From: Kribbella monticola
GTDB taxonomy: Bacteria; Actinomycetota; Actinomycetes; Propionibacteriales; Kribbellaceae
Length of the DNA stretch: 64,000 bases
Assembly: GCF_003261635.1 (NCBI RefSeq)
Contig: NZ_QFXK01000005.1
Location: forward strand, 1-64,000
Direction: 5' to 3'
Shown: one piece after another, positions 18,382 to 26,433 of the stretch
Position numbering within the stretch: the first letter of the stretch is position 1
How the letters are laid out: each line of letters begins with the position of its first letter
The notes under the pieces: generated by a model
Told to the model about the DNA's origin: nothing
Seen by the model: only the letters and a program-made list of their open reading frames with translations
The model's database searches: none
Position numbers and translations under genes: made by a program

Positions 18382-18807
18382 CTAATCCTGCCAGTCGGCC
18401 TCTGTGACCCGCCCTCCGACCACGTCGACCGTCAGCTGCACAGGACCGTCAGGCAGCACGTACAGCTCGTAGCTGCCCGCGGGGACTTCGAAGAAGACCG
18501 CCGAGTAGACCGTCTCCCCCTCGGGCGATGTTCGGGGAACGACCGCCACGTGCGGGAACCCGTGAGTGTGCTCGTGGTGCCCAGGTCCGTGATCATGGGC
18601 GTGGTCATGCCGGTGACCGGCGGGAACAGGTTCCCCGGCGGTCCAGCCTGCCGGGCGACGTTCGATTTCAACGTCCTCCAGTTCGGCCGGCATCGTGAGC
18701 ACGATCGCGCCGACGTCGTCACCGATGTCGAGCAGGACCGAGGAGCCTTTGCCCGCATGCGGGTTCTCCTCTGCGTTGGTCAGCGGCTTGGTGATGGGCG
18801 CAGTCAT
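18382..18807 (-). CDS. Histidine-rich small protein, third gene of the DUF4331 operon
   Basis: 141 residues. The ATG at 18807 overlaps the DUF4331 stop (ATGA), so the two are translationally coupled; longer frames upstream are only overlaps with DUF4331 codons. Residues 1-50 include SSVLLDIGDDVGAIVLTMP and the C-terminal half includes VYSAVFFEVPAGSYEL and VDVVGGRVTEADWQD. This beta-rich layout matches a small actinobacterial family of unknown function that I know only by pattern. Between the halves (about residues 65-82) lies a His/Asp run, HRHDHAHDHGPGHHEHTHG, with ten His residues. It would be expected to bind Ni, Zn, Cu or Co ions. No signal peptide, so probably cytoplasmic. The His stretch is seen; metal binding is inferred. 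Confidence 0.85.
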   Translation of the reverse strand: MTAPITKPLTNAEENPHAGKGSSVLLDIGDDVGAIVLTMPAELEDVEIERRPAGWTAGEPVPAGHRHDHAHDHGPGHHEHTHGFPHVAVVPRTSPEGETVYSAVFFEVPAGSYELYVLPDGPVQLTVDVVGGRVTEADWQD

Positions 18808-20183
18808 GACGCGGCCGGGACGCCTGGCTTGGACTGGTAGCCACCACCCGGCGTACCGAGGTACGGGAACACCTTGAGGTAGTCGGAGTTGGTGTTCGAC
18901 GTACCGTCCTTGACTGCCGAAGCCGCACCGTCGGGCTTGTACGCCGGGTCGACCAGCGGGATCGTCAAGCCCGCGACAGCGCGGATCTCGACCGTGACGA
19001 CGTCGTCGAAAACCCTTCGCCCGTTCGGGAATCCGGCCGCGTCGCCGGCCACCAGGCCCAGCGGGTTCGGCGTCTTGGCCGGCGGGACGGCGACGTTCAG
19101 GCGGAGCATGTCGGCCTGGACCGGGCCGGTGTAGTTCTGGAATCCCGGTACCACGCCCTTCGGGATCCCGGTCAGCAAGATCGCGGCCAGATCGGCGCGG
19201 GGCTTCTTGTATGCCGCCAGGTTCGGGAACACGCCGGGATAGAGCACCGGCAGGAGCCCCGCGAGCTCCGGCTTGGTCACGTACTGCGCGTACTTCTTGT
19301 CCTCCGACGGCGGCCGGCTGTTCCACTTGTCCTTCTCGGCCATCGGCACGATGACCTCGTTGAACAGCGGGTTGCCCAGCCGGGAGACCTGCTTGTGCGG
19401 GCCGTGCCACACCGAGATGCCGAGCAGGTCGTCGAAGATCTTGGACTGCTGGCGGCTCGCGGTGGCGTAGACGCCGATGACGGACCTAGCGTCCATCACG
19501 TCGGTCGGCTTCCTGCCGTCCCGGGTCAGGTCGGTGATCGGCACCTGGAGCGCGATCGTGTGCACGTTCGAGCCCTGCAGCCCGTTCACGCCCATCGCCC
19601 CGGCGGACGGGATCAGGTGCGCCGCCTGGAACGGACGCAGCGTTCCGAGGTCGAAGATGCTGCCGAGGTCCGCGAAGAACCCGTCGGCGCGCTGGCCGGC
19701 GAACACCTTGCGGTTGGTCCCGAAGGTGTGGACCGCCTGACCGGCGAGCTTGGCATAGTTCGGCGTACTGCGTGGGCCGACGTTGACCGGCGGCGCCGCC
19801 AGGTCGCGGGCGAGGATCCGGGAGCGGCCGTGCTCGACCCGGGTGACCGAGTAGTACTGCGGGCGGTTCCAGGTCGTGTCCTTGATCGAGGTGATCGGCC
19901 CGGTGTTGTACAGGAAGGTCTTCTTGTTCCGGATCTCGGCATGGAAGCGGAACTGGTAGCTGATGTCCGCCTTGCCGTCACCGCCGTTGGAGATGTGGAT
20001 CTGGTACAGCACGTCGTCGCCGAACTCGTAGAAGTTCGGCCCGCCGTACGGGTTCTGGAACGGGATGAAGTTGGCGATCAGCGTGACCGTGTCCGGCTTG
20101 TCCGGGCTGACGAACGCGTACACGTCGGTGTTGTCGGCGACCGGGTCCTTCGAGATCTCCGGTGCTTCGCGATGCGAAGACAT
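18804..20183 (-). CDS. DUF4331 family protein
   Basis: 459 residues. The start is the ATG at 20183 because GGAGG stands 7 bases before it; this gives the family-typical N-terminus MSSHREAPEISKDPVADNTD. Other landmarks are DVYAFVSPDKPDTVTLIAN, NGGDGKADISYQF, FAGQRADGFFADLGSIFDL and a C-terminal DAAGFPNGRRVFDDVV. DUF4331 proteins have no established function. They occur in actinobacteria and environmental bacteria, often near sigma/anti-sigma genes. No signal peptide is visible. It sits 74 bp after a small Tat protein and overlaps the His-rich gene. The upstream promoter matches the SigK-type pattern, so co-regulation with the fasciclin and DipZ genes is likely. Confidence 0.9.
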   Translation of the reverse strand: MSSHREAPEISKDPVADNTDVYAFVSPDKPDTVTLIANFIPFQNPYGGPNFYEFGDDVLYQIHISNGGDGKADISYQFRFHAEIRNKKTFLYNTGPITSIKDTTWNRPQYYSVTRVEHGRSRILARDLAAPPVNVGPRSTPNYAKLAGQAVHTFGTNRKVFAGQRADGFFADLGSIFDLGTLRPFQAAHLIPSAGAMGVNGLQGSNVHTIALQVPITDLTRDGRKPTDVMDARSVIGVYATASRQQSKIFDDLLGISVWHGPHKQVSRLGNPLFNEVIVPMAEKDKWNSRPPSEDKKYAQYVTKPELAGLLPVLYPGVFPNLAAYKKPRADLAAILLTGIPKGVVPGFQNYTGPVQADMLRLNVAVPPAKTPNPLGLVAGDAAGFPNGRRVFDDVVTVEIRAVAGLTIPLVDPAYKPDGAASAVKDGTSNTNSDYLKVFPYLGTPGGGYQSKPGVPAAS

Positions 20184-20257
20184 GAAATTTCCTCCAGTGA
20201 AAGGTCGAGCTCGAGCTGGGCAGGCCACCGGCGGCGGCCCTGCGGGACCGGCGACGG

Positions 20258-20530
20258 TCAGGCGGTTCGCACACCGGCGAGGCGGGCGGCCAGCTCGCGG
20301 TCGGTGATCAGCACCTCGCGCTCGCCGACCATGATCGCCAGCTCGCCCTTCTTCACGTCCTTGACGTGGACAACGAACGACTCGGCGTCGGCCAGGTCGG
20401 ACTGCTCCAGCTGGGTCGCGGCGTCGGCCGACTGCGCGCCGTAGATCTTCGGCGCGGCAACAGCGCCGGCCGCGGCCACGGTCCCCGCACCTGCGAACAC
20501 CAGAAAGCCGCGGCGTGTTGCGTCACTCAT
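20258..20530 (-). CDS. Small Tat-exported protein, first gene of the DUF4331 operon
   Basis: 90 residues from the ATG at 20530, which has GGAAGGGA 7-14 bases upstream; a longer frame to 20725 lacks such a site. The N-terminus MSDATRRGFLVFAGAGTVAA is a twin-arginine signal peptide, with probable cleavage after the Ala-rich stretch near residue 38. The mature part is only about 50 residues: QLEQSDLADAESFVVHVKDV, then KGELAIMVGEREVLITDREL. The pattern VxVxDxxxGExxxMVGEREV recurs in small actinobacterial Tat proteins of unknown function that I know by pattern only. The gap to the DUF4331 gene is 74 bp with no obvious hairpin, so the two are probably co-transcribed. Confidence 0.85.
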   Translation of the reverse strand: MSDATRRGFLVFAGAGTVAAAGAVAAPKIYGAQSADAATQLEQSDLADAESFVVHVKDVKKGELAIMVGEREVLITDRELAARLAGVRTA

Positions 20531-20647
20531 GACTGTCCCTTCCTTCTCCGGTACTACGCGGCCACCGGCGAATGCCGCTGACCGGACCGCCACACATGCG
20601 ACCTCATCGCAGCTGTCGTGACCTGGATCACAACGGCGGTCGGGGGG

Positions 20648-20675
20648 CATTCGAGCCTGGTCGGCCAGTGGATGG
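20648..20675 (-). promoter_or_regulatory. SigK-like promoter of the small Tat protein-DUF4331-His-rich operon
   Basis: On the minus strand CCATCC (20675-20670) is followed after exactly 16 bases by CGAATG (20653-20648). Transcription would start near 20641, about 110 bases before the ATG at 20530. The pattern is the one I remember for mycobacterial SigK promoters (CCATCC-N16/17-CGAATA). Two more copies sit at 22548-22575 and 22705-22733. Confidence 0.6.
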
Positions 20676-20797
20676 GTGAAACGGGCGACGAATTTCTGCC
20701 ACGGTCCGCGGAGTTGCCCCGCCACAGAATCGGTGGTCAGCCGGCGATGCCGTAGCGACGGAGTTCGCCTGTACTTGCGGCCGGGGCTGTGGCGCGG

Positions 20798-21562
20798 TCA
20801 GGCGGTCGAGGTGCTGAGCTGGACGACGGGTTCGAGGTCGCCGCCGCTGGGCAGCGTCGGGCGGGCAGAGCCGCCGCGTGGTTCGATGGTGACGCCGAAG
20901 GCGACCTTGCCGGTAGTGCCGTGGCTGATCACAGTGGGGTGCAGCGATTTGCCGTCGGTGAGTCCGATCGAGCGGGCGTTGTGTGAGCCGTCGATGAGCC
21001 ACAGCTGGTACGTCCTGCGGCCGGTGAGCGGTTTGAGGCCGCGAACCAGGACGACGGCGGCGTCCTGGTGTGCCGACAACACCACGGTGGCTTGGCCGCC
21101 GCCGGCGACCGCACCCTGAAAGGTGCGGGTGTCCAGCTGGGCCAGGATGGTCGCGGTGCTGGTGTTTGCGGCGGTCGTCGCTGCGTTGTCGCGGTACTGG
21201 TCGAACGCGACTCCCCCGCTGGCGGCGACAGCGACGAAGGCGGCCGCGAGGGTCAGCGAGCGCCGCACCGTTCGAGCCCGGTTCGGTCTGGACCCTGCGG
21301 CAACGCTGACCTCTGCACGGGGCTCGGGCGGTAGCTGCCGGAGCCGACCGACCGCTGTCAGCACCTTGGATTTCAGGGCCGCCGGCGGCTGCCTGGCGAC
21401 GTACCGGCTGAGTCTGGTGACGGCCTCGCGAAGATCGTCCACCTCGGTGCCGCAGTCGGTGCAGCCGGCCAGATGCCGGTCGAACGCGGCTCGCTCCCAG
21501 TCGTCCACGGCGTCCATGACGTACGGACCGCTCAGGGCGTGTATGTCGACTGTTGATGTCAC
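20798..21562 (-). CDS. rskA: RskA-type anti-sigma-K factor
   Basis: 254 residues from a GTG at 21562. The cytoplasmic N-terminus has the anti-sigma pattern HALSGPYVMDAVDDWERAAF and the zinc-binding motif HLAGCTDCGTEV (about residues 30-41). A single membrane helix (SLTLAAAFVAVAASGGVAF) lies near residues 102-120. The extracytoplasmic RskA domain includes TYQLWLIDGSHNARSIGLTD near 183-202. RskA holds an ECF sigma factor at the membrane and releases it on proteolysis. The usual sigK partner is normally directly upstream; here that position is taken by the fasciclin gene and a hairpin, so the anti-sigma gene is an orphan within this window. Its own promoter is not clear; read-through from the fasciclin gene is possible. 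Confidence 0.88.
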   Translation of the reverse strand: MTSTVDIHALSGPYVMDAVDDWERAAFDRHLAGCTDCGTEVDDLREAVTRLSRYVARQPPAALKSKVLTAVGRLRQLPPEPRAEVSVAAGSRPNRARTVRRSLTLAAAFVAVAASGGVAFDQYRDNAATTAANTSTATILAQLDTRTFQGAVAGGGQATVVLSAHQDAAVVLVRGLKPLTGRRTYQLWLIDGSHNARSIGLTDGKSLHPTVISHGTTGKVAFGVTIEPRGGSARPTLPSGGDLEPVVQLSTSTA

Positions 21563-21630
21563 GTGGCATCGCTTCCCTGGAGCCGTCGCGGTGAGGTGTA
21601 TCGGAAGGCGTCCTCAGCTGGAGCTGGAAC

Positions 21631-21663
21631 GGTGGTGCCTCCCTGGAGTTGGGAAGCACCACC
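21631..21663 (-). terminator. Hairpin downstream of the fasciclin gene
   Basis: GGTGGTGCCTCCC (21631-21643) and GGGAAGCACCACC (21651-21663) pair over 13 positions with one mismatch and a 7-base loop. It lies about 80 bases after the fasciclin stop and before the anti-sigma gene. No T-run follows, so it may only attenuate. Confidence 0.5.
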
Positions 21664-21744
21664 GCTACTGCTGGGTCGGTGTCACCGTGATCTGGTGTCC
21701 TGGCCTGGTGACATCGACCCGGTGATGCCGGACCGACGGGATCG

Positions 21745-22413
21745 TCAGGCCGCCGGCGGCATCAGCACGGTGTCGATCAGATAGACGGTCGCGTTGGCGG
21801 TCTTCACGCCGCCGCAGATCACCTTGGCGTTGTTGACCATCAGGTTGTCGCCGGAGCCGGTGACGGTGAGGGCCTGCTTCTCGACCGTGGTGTGCTTGCC
21901 GACCACCGCTGTCTTGTCCAGCTGACCCGGTACGACGTGGTAGGTCAGGATCTTGCTCAGCAGCGCGTCGTTGGTCTTGAGGGTGTTGATGGTCGCGGCC
22001 GGGATCTTCGCAAAGGCGGAGTCGACGGGTGCGAACACGGTGAACTCACCACCGTTGAGGGTGGAGACCAGGTCGACCTTCGGGTTCAGCTTGCCCGAGA
22101 CCGAAGCGACCAGCGTCTTCAGCAGCGGGTTGCCTGATGCGGCGGTGGCGACGGGAGCCGCGGCCATGCCGTCCACCGAGCCGGCGCCGCTCGGGTTGGC
22201 CTTGGCGTAGTCGGCGCAGCCCGGTCCGACCAGACCGGTGGTGTTGTCGACAGGCATCGCGCTCGGCGTCTCGGCGGGGGCCGAGGTGGTCGTGGAGGTG
22301 CTGGTCGACGGGCTGCTGCTCGAGTTGTCGTCGTTGCCGCCGCAAGCGGCGGTGACGAACAGCAGTGACAGGGCGGACGCGGCGAGGCCGACCCGAACGA
22401 GGCTCTTGGACAT
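21745..22413 (-). CDS. mpt83: Fasciclin-domain lipoprotein, MPT83/MPT70-like
   Basis: 222 residues. The signal sequence ends in a lipobox, [10 protein letters not shown] (Cys near residue 24), followed by a Ser/Thr-rich linker to about residue 55. The mature domain begins [20 protein letters not shown] and continues [20 protein letters not shown], the FAS1 H1/H2-like pieces [20 protein letters not shown] and [10 protein letters not shown], and a C-terminal [12 protein letters not shown]. The order and wording match Mycobacterium MPT83/MPT70 closely as I recall them, including the two Cys (GCADY and ICGGV) expected to form a disulfide. It is divergent from dipZ, the same pairing as in M. tuberculosis (mpt83-dipZ-mpt70). 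A SigK-like promoter lies upstream. It is a surface adhesion-type lipoprotein; its exact role is unknown. Confidence 0.92.
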   Translation of the reverse strand: MSKSLVRVGLAASALSLLFVTAACGGNDDNSSSSPSTSTSTTTSAPAETPSAMPVDNTTGLVGPGCADYAKANPSGAGSVDGMAAAPVATAASGNPLLKTLVASVSGKLNPKVDLVSTLNGGEFTVFAPVDSAFAKIPAATINTLKTNDALLSKILTYHVVPGQLDKTAVVGKHTTVEKQALTVTGSGDNLMVNNAKVICGGVKTANATVYLIDTVLMPPAA

Positions 22414-22547
22414 GACGAGATCTCTCTTTCACTGAATGGTACGGAAGCCGGGGCGACTGGTAATTCCGGCGAAGACCGTCAATTACCCGGCTTTGTCGCC
22501 ACCAGTTGCTGTTGAGGCGCTTTGTGCGGCTCGCAGCTGACATCGGT

Positions 22548-22575
22548 ACTTCGGCGCCGCCCCTGCCCCGGATGG
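22548..22575 (-). promoter_or_regulatory. SigK-like promoter of the fasciclin gene
   Basis: Minus strand CCATCC (22575-22570), 16-base spacer, CGAAGT (22553-22548). The predicted start near 22541 gives a leader of about 128 bases to the ATG at 22413. The -10 is identical to that of the divergent dipZ promoter. Confidence 0.6.
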
Positions 22576-22704
22576 GTGCCACGTCCGGATATTTCCCGCC
22601 GCGGCCGAGCTGGGCACTCACCGAGACTCATCGGCGGTCCGGACAAAGCGGCCGGGAATGGCGGCGCGGTAAGGACGCCGTAATCAATCGGCGCCTGTGA
22701 CGGC

Positions 22705-22733
22705 CCATCCGGGAGGCGGGATTGAATCGAAGT
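22705..22733 (+). promoter_or_regulatory. SigK-like promoter of dipZ
   Basis: CCATCC (22705-22710), 17-base spacer, CGAAGT (22728-22733), about 40 bases before the dipZ ATG at 22775. Same element as the fasciclin promoter facing the other way. The rest of the 361-bp gap (22414-22774) shows no gene. Confidence 0.6.
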
Positions 22734-22774
22734 GGAGGTGACGCTGTTCAAATTCTTCGAATTGGAGTGACCCC

Positions 22775-24559
22775 ATGGTGACGCTGGCCTTCATCGGATT
22801 GCTGGGCGGGCTGATCACCGGAGTCTCTCCGTGCGTCCTGCCCATGCTGCCGATCATCTTCTTCGCCGGCACCGCCGGTAAAACCGCCACGGCGCCAGCC
22901 ACCAAGCGGACCCGCAAGGCCGCCGCCGGTACGCCGGACGGCGGCCTCCTGGTCGAGGAGGTCGAGGCCGGGAAGCCGCCACGCGACTCCCGGCCGCTCA
23001 AGATCATCGCGGGCATCGTGGTCAGCTTCAGCCTCTTCACCCTCGCCGGCTCGGTCATCTTGTCGGCGCTCGGCCTGCCGGACAGCTTCCTGCGCTGGGG
23101 CGGCCTGACCATCCTGACGCTGGTCGGGATCGGCCTGATCTTCCCGGCGATCGGGCACTGGATCGAGAAGCCGTTCTACCGGCTGCCCAAGATCAATCGC
23201 AACAACAACGGCGCCTTCGTCCTCGGGCTCGGCCTCGGAACTCTCTACGTCCCCTGCGCCGGACCGGTCCTGGCCGCGATCACCGTCGCCGGCGCGACCG
23301 GCAACGTCGGCTGGCGCACCGTAGTACTGACCGTCACCTTCGCCATGGGCGCGGCGCTGCCTCTGCTGATCTTCGCCTCGGCCGGATCGCGCATCTCCCA
23401 GCGGGTCAAGGCCTACCGCAACCATCAGAAGGGATTCCGGATCGGCGGCGGGATCGTCATGATCGCGCTCGCCATAGCGCTCGCCTTCAACATCACCGAC
23501 GTCATCCAACGCTCCCTGCCCAGCTACACCGGTGGCATCGAGAAGAAGGTCGCCGACTCCAAAACCGTCCAAGGAGCCCTGGCACCGGCGATAGGCAACA
23601 ACGCGAGCGCCGACCTCGCCAAGTGCACCCCTGGTGCGGCCGAACTCGCATTCTGCGGTGCTGCGCCGGAGTTCCGTGGTACCCAGAAGTGGTTCAACAC
23701 CCGCGGCGGACAGCCGGCCACTCTCGGCGCGCTCAGGGGCAAGGTCGTCCTGGTCGACTTCTGGGCGTACTCCTGTATCAACTGCCAGCGCGCGACTCCG
23801 CACTTGCTCGCTTGGGACAAGGCTTATCGGGCGCTGGGGCTCGAGATCGTCGGCATCCACTCACCGGAGTTCGCCTTCGAGAAGAGCGCCGGCAACCTCG
23901 ACGCCGCGGTACGCAAGGAGGGCATCGCCTACCCGGTCGGCCAGGACAACAACCTCACCACCTGGACGGCGTACCGCAACCAGTACTGGCCCGCGAAGTA
24001 CCTCGTCGATGCCACCGGCACCGTGCGGTCGATCAAGTTCGGTGAAGGCAGCTACGGCCAGACCGAGAACCAGATCCGGCAACTGCTGAAGGACGCCAAT
24101 CCCACCGTCCAGCTCCCCGCGCCCGTCGACGGCGCGGTCAAGGCGGACACCATCGGCGCAGCTGGTACTACGCCCGAGACCTATCTGGCATACTCCCGGT
24201 CGGCCAATCTCAGCGGAACCGGCAAGCTCACACCGAACAAGACCGTTGCCTTCGGCCTCAATCCTGCCCAGCCCGACGACACCTACAGCCTCGGCGGCAA
24301 CTGGGCCGTCGGCACCCAGAGCGTGACTTCCACCAAGGGATCAACAGCCAAGCTGAACTTCAACGCCGCCAAGGTCTTCCACGTCCTGTCCGGCGAAGGC
24401 ACCGTCACCGTCTCCATTCCGGGCGAAGCCGACAAGACGATCACCGTCTCTGGCACGCCGAACGCCTACCAACTGGTCGACAAGCCCGGCCAGGAACGCA
24501 AAACGATGACCTTGACCTACAGTCCGGGCGTCTCCGCCTTCACCTTCAGCTTCGGCTGA
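22775..24559 (+). CDS. dipZ: DipZ: CcdA-like membrane thiol reductase fused to a TlpA-like thioredoxin
   Basis: 594 residues. The N-terminal half is CcdA/DsbD-like with about six membrane helices and the two redox Cys of GVSPCVLPMLP (near residue 20) and LYVPCAGP (near 161). It carries electrons from cytoplasmic thioredoxin across the membrane. After a linker (about 245-300) comes a periplasm-side thioredoxin domain with the active site SCINC near residue 337 in VDFWAYSCINCQRATP. A beta-rich C-terminal domain (about 455-594, PETYLAYSRS onward) follows, as in mycobacterial DipZ. The start is ATG 22775 with GGAG 8-12 bases upstream. It is divergent from the MPT83-like gene with matched SigK-like promoters. 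Role: reduction or disulfide handling of exported proteins, perhaps including the fasciclin. Confidence 0.93.
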   Translation: MVTLAFIGLLGGLITGVSPCVLPMLPIIFFAGTAGKTATAPATKRTRKAAAGTPDGGLLVEEVEAGKPPRDSRPLKIIAGIVVSFSLFTLAGSVILSALGLPDSFLRWGGLTILTLVGIGLIFPAIGHWIEKPFYRLPKINRNNNGAFVLGLGLGTLYVPCAGPVLAAITVAGATGNVGWRTVVLTVTFAMGAALPLLIFASAGSRISQRVKAYRNHQKGFRIGGGIVMIALAIALAFNITDVIQRSLPSYTGGIEKKVADSKTVQGALAPAIGNNASADLAKCTPGAAELAFCGAAPEFRGTQKWFNTRGGQPATLGALRGKVVLVDFWAYSCINCQRATPHLLAWDKAYRALGLEIVGIHSPEFAFEKSAGNLDAAVRKEGIAYPVGQDNNLTTWTAYRNQYWPAKYLVDATGTVRSIKFGEGSYGQTENQIRQLLKDANPTVQLPAPVDGAVKADTIGAAGTTPETYLAYSRSANLSGTGKLTPNKTVAFGLNPAQPDDTYSLGGNWAVGTQSVTSTKGSTAKLNFNAAKVFHVLSGEGTVTVSIPGEADKTITVSGTPNAYQLVDKPGQERKTMTLTYSPGVSAFTFSFG

Positions 24560-24682
24560 ACCGCCCCGCCCCGCCAGGCACCGCCGTACCTGCAATCCGG
24601 CCTGTCATCGCGGATCCTTGCCGAAGGCAAATACCTGGGCCGGCTGTACGGCGTACACGTGGCGAGCGCGGTGTACGACCGC
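24560..24682. other. Short convergent intergenic region after dipZ and nrtR
   Basis: The stretch separates the convergent ends of dipZ and nrtR. It contains only a weak inverted repeat (GTACAC near 24653 with GTGTAC near 24671) that might help terminate transcription from both sides. No open frame worth calling was seen. Confidence 0.3.
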
Positions 24683-25387
24683 TCAGCGTGGGGGGCGTAG
24701 TACGGCGAAGGGGTCGGTGACGGTCAGTTCGCGGGCGGCGAATTTGTAGACGGTGGCGGGGCGTCCGCCGGACTGGCCGGGGCGGGCGGTGCGATCGGTC
24801 TGCTCGATGACGTGTCGCCGGGTCAGCACCCGGGTCAGATTGGTCGCTCCGAGCTGGTAGCCCAGGGCCGCGCCGATCAGGTCGCGCAGCTCGGAGATGG
24901 TGAACTCGCGCGGCGCCAGGGCAAAGCCGATGTTGGTGTACGAGAGCTTCGCGCGCAGCCGCCCGACCGCGGCGTCGATGAAGTGATGGTGGTCGAACGC
25001 GGTCTCGGGCAGCTCGTCGACCGCATGCCAGGCCGTGTCGTCGGGAAGCTCGGGCTGTACGTCGGACGGGACCAGGCCCAGGTACGCCGTGGCGAGCACG
25101 CGCTCTCGCGGGTCCCGATCGACGGCACTGTGCGTGGCCAACTGCTCGAGATGAGCCACCTCACGAATGTCGACCTTCTGTGCCAGGTGCGCGCTGATGG
25201 CTTCGCGGAGCCTCTGAGTGGGCTCGACCCCACCTCCGGGCAGTGACCAGCGGCCGCGATACGGGTTGCGAGCACGCTTCCACAGCAACACGCTCAGCCT
25301 GCCGTCGCGGACGGACAGCACCACCGCCAGCACCTCGTGCGGATAGCTCGGCCAGTTAACCGGATCACCTTTCTTGGCATTGGGCAC
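24683..25387 (-). CDS. nrtR: NrtR-type Nudix regulator of NAD biosynthesis
   Basis: 234 residues. The N-terminal Nudix-like domain (about 15-145) has RWSLPGGGVEPTQRLREAIS, in which the catalytic REx2EE glutamates are degenerate (REAISAHL), as in NrtR sensors that bind but do not hydrolyse. The C-terminal winged helix (about 160-225) includes EFTISELRDLIGAALG and TNLTRVLTRRHVIE, typical of NrtR. The family senses ADP-ribose or related NAD metabolites and represses NAD synthesis genes. It is divergent from nadA-nadB, which supports this. The GTG start at 25387 lacks a ribosome site; TAGCAT seven bases upstream on the minus strand would make the mRNA leaderless. Confidence 0.9.
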   Translation of the reverse strand: MPNAKKGDPVNWPSYPHEVLAVVLSVRDGRLSVLLWKRARNPYRGRWSLPGGGVEPTQRLREAISAHLAQKVDIREVAHLEQLATHSAVDRDPRERVLATAYLGLVPSDVQPELPDDTAWHAVDELPETAFDHHHFIDAAVGRLRAKLSYTNIGFALAPREFTISELRDLIGAALGYQLGATNLTRVLTRRHVIEQTDRTARPGQSGGRPATVYKFAARELTVTDPFAVLRPPR

Positions 25388-25389
25388 GT

Positions 25390-25406
25390 CGACGATGCTA
25401 GCGTCG
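25390..25406. promoter_or_regulatory. Inverted repeat between nrtR and nadA, candidate NrtR site
   Basis: CGACG-ATGCTAG-CGTCG is an inverted repeat in the 65-bp divergent gap. It overlaps the predicted leaderless nrtR -10 (TAGCAT, minus strand 25400-25395). The plus strand also has TAGTTA at 25411-25416 as a possible nadA -10. Binding by NrtR is inferred from position only. Confidence 0.35.
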
Positions 25407-25452
25407 TTCCTAGTTATCGACTGTCAAGCGAAAACCTCTGGAAGGATCTGTC

Positions 25453-26433
25453 GTGACTGTTGGCCAGCGCACGGCGCACACCTGGCAGGACGAGGTACGC
25501 CGCCTCGCCCACGAGCGGGACGCGGTCGTGCTCGCCCACAACTACCAGGAACCGGCGATCCAGGACGTCGCCGATCATGTCGGCGATTCGCTCGCGCTCT
25601 CCCGGATCGCGGCCGAAACCGACGCGTCGACGATCGTGTTCTGCGGCGTACATTTCATGGCGGAGACCGCCAAGCTGCTCAGCCCGGACAAAACGGTGCT
25701 GATCCCCACCGCGCAGGCCGGGTGCTCCCTGGCGGACACCATCGACGCCGACCAGCTGCGCGCCTGGAAGGCACAGCACCCGGGCGCGGCGGTCGTTGCC
25801 TACGTCAACACCAGCGCCGCGGTGAAGGCCGAAGCAGACGTCTGCTGTACGTCGTCCAACGCGGTCGAGGTGGTGAACTCGATCCCGGCGGACCAGCCGG
25901 TCCTGTTCCTGCCCGATCAGTTCCTCGGCGAACACGTCCGGCGGCAGACCGGCCGGAAGAACATGGAAGTGTGGATGGGCGAGTGCCATGTCCACGCAGG
26001 TATCAGCCCCGTCGATCTGCGCGCTCAGGTTGCGGCGAATCCCGAGGCCGAGGTCCTGGTTCATCCCGAATGCGGTTGCGCCTCGTCGACGATCTGGCTC
26101 GCCGGGCGTGGTGACCTGCCGGCGGAGCGGACCCATATCCTCTCCACCGCGGGCATGCTGGACACTGCTCGCGACATGACCGCGAAGACCGCCTTGGTCG
26201 CGACCGAGATCGGCATGCTGCACCAGCTGCGCAAGGTGAACCAGCAGACGACGTTTCTGCCGGTGAACCCGAAGGCCTCCTGCCGCTTCATGAAGATGAT
26301 CACGCCGGAGTTGCTGCTGCGGTGTCTGCGGGAGGGACGCGACGAGATCCAGCTTCCGGCCGACCTCGCCGAACGCGCCCGGCGTTCCGTCCAGCGGATG
26401 GTTGCCATCGGCAAGCCGGCAGGCGCACGGTGA
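25453..26433 (+). CDS. nadA: Quinolinate synthase NadA
   Basis: 326 residues from a GTG at 25453 with GGAAGG 8 bases upstream. NadA condenses iminoaspartate with dihydroxyacetone phosphate to quinolinate using a 4Fe-4S cluster, in the cytoplasm. Motifs: [20 protein letters not shown] near 27-46, [14 protein letters not shown] near 62-75, the cluster-type Cys in [13 protein letters not shown] (near 135), GECHVHAGI near 176, and [15 protein letters not shown] near 200. The stop overlaps the nadB start (GTGA), so translation is coupled. Expected to be repressed by NrtR when NAD is ample. Confidence 0.96.
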   Translation: MTVGQRTAHTWQDEVRRLAHERDAVVLAHNYQEPAIQDVADHVGDSLALSRIAAETDASTIVFCGVHFMAETAKLLSPDKTVLIPTAQAGCSLADTIDADQLRAWKAQHPGAAVVAYVNTSAAVKAEADVCCTSSNAVEVVNSIPADQPVLFLPDQFLGEHVRRQTGRKNMEVWMGECHVHAGISPVDLRAQVAANPEAEVLVHPECGCASSTIWLAGRGDLPAERTHILSTAGMLDTARDMTAKTALVATEIGMLHQLRKVNQQTTFLPVNPKASCRFMKMITPELLLRCLREGRDEIQLPADLAERARRSVQRMVAIGKPAGAR

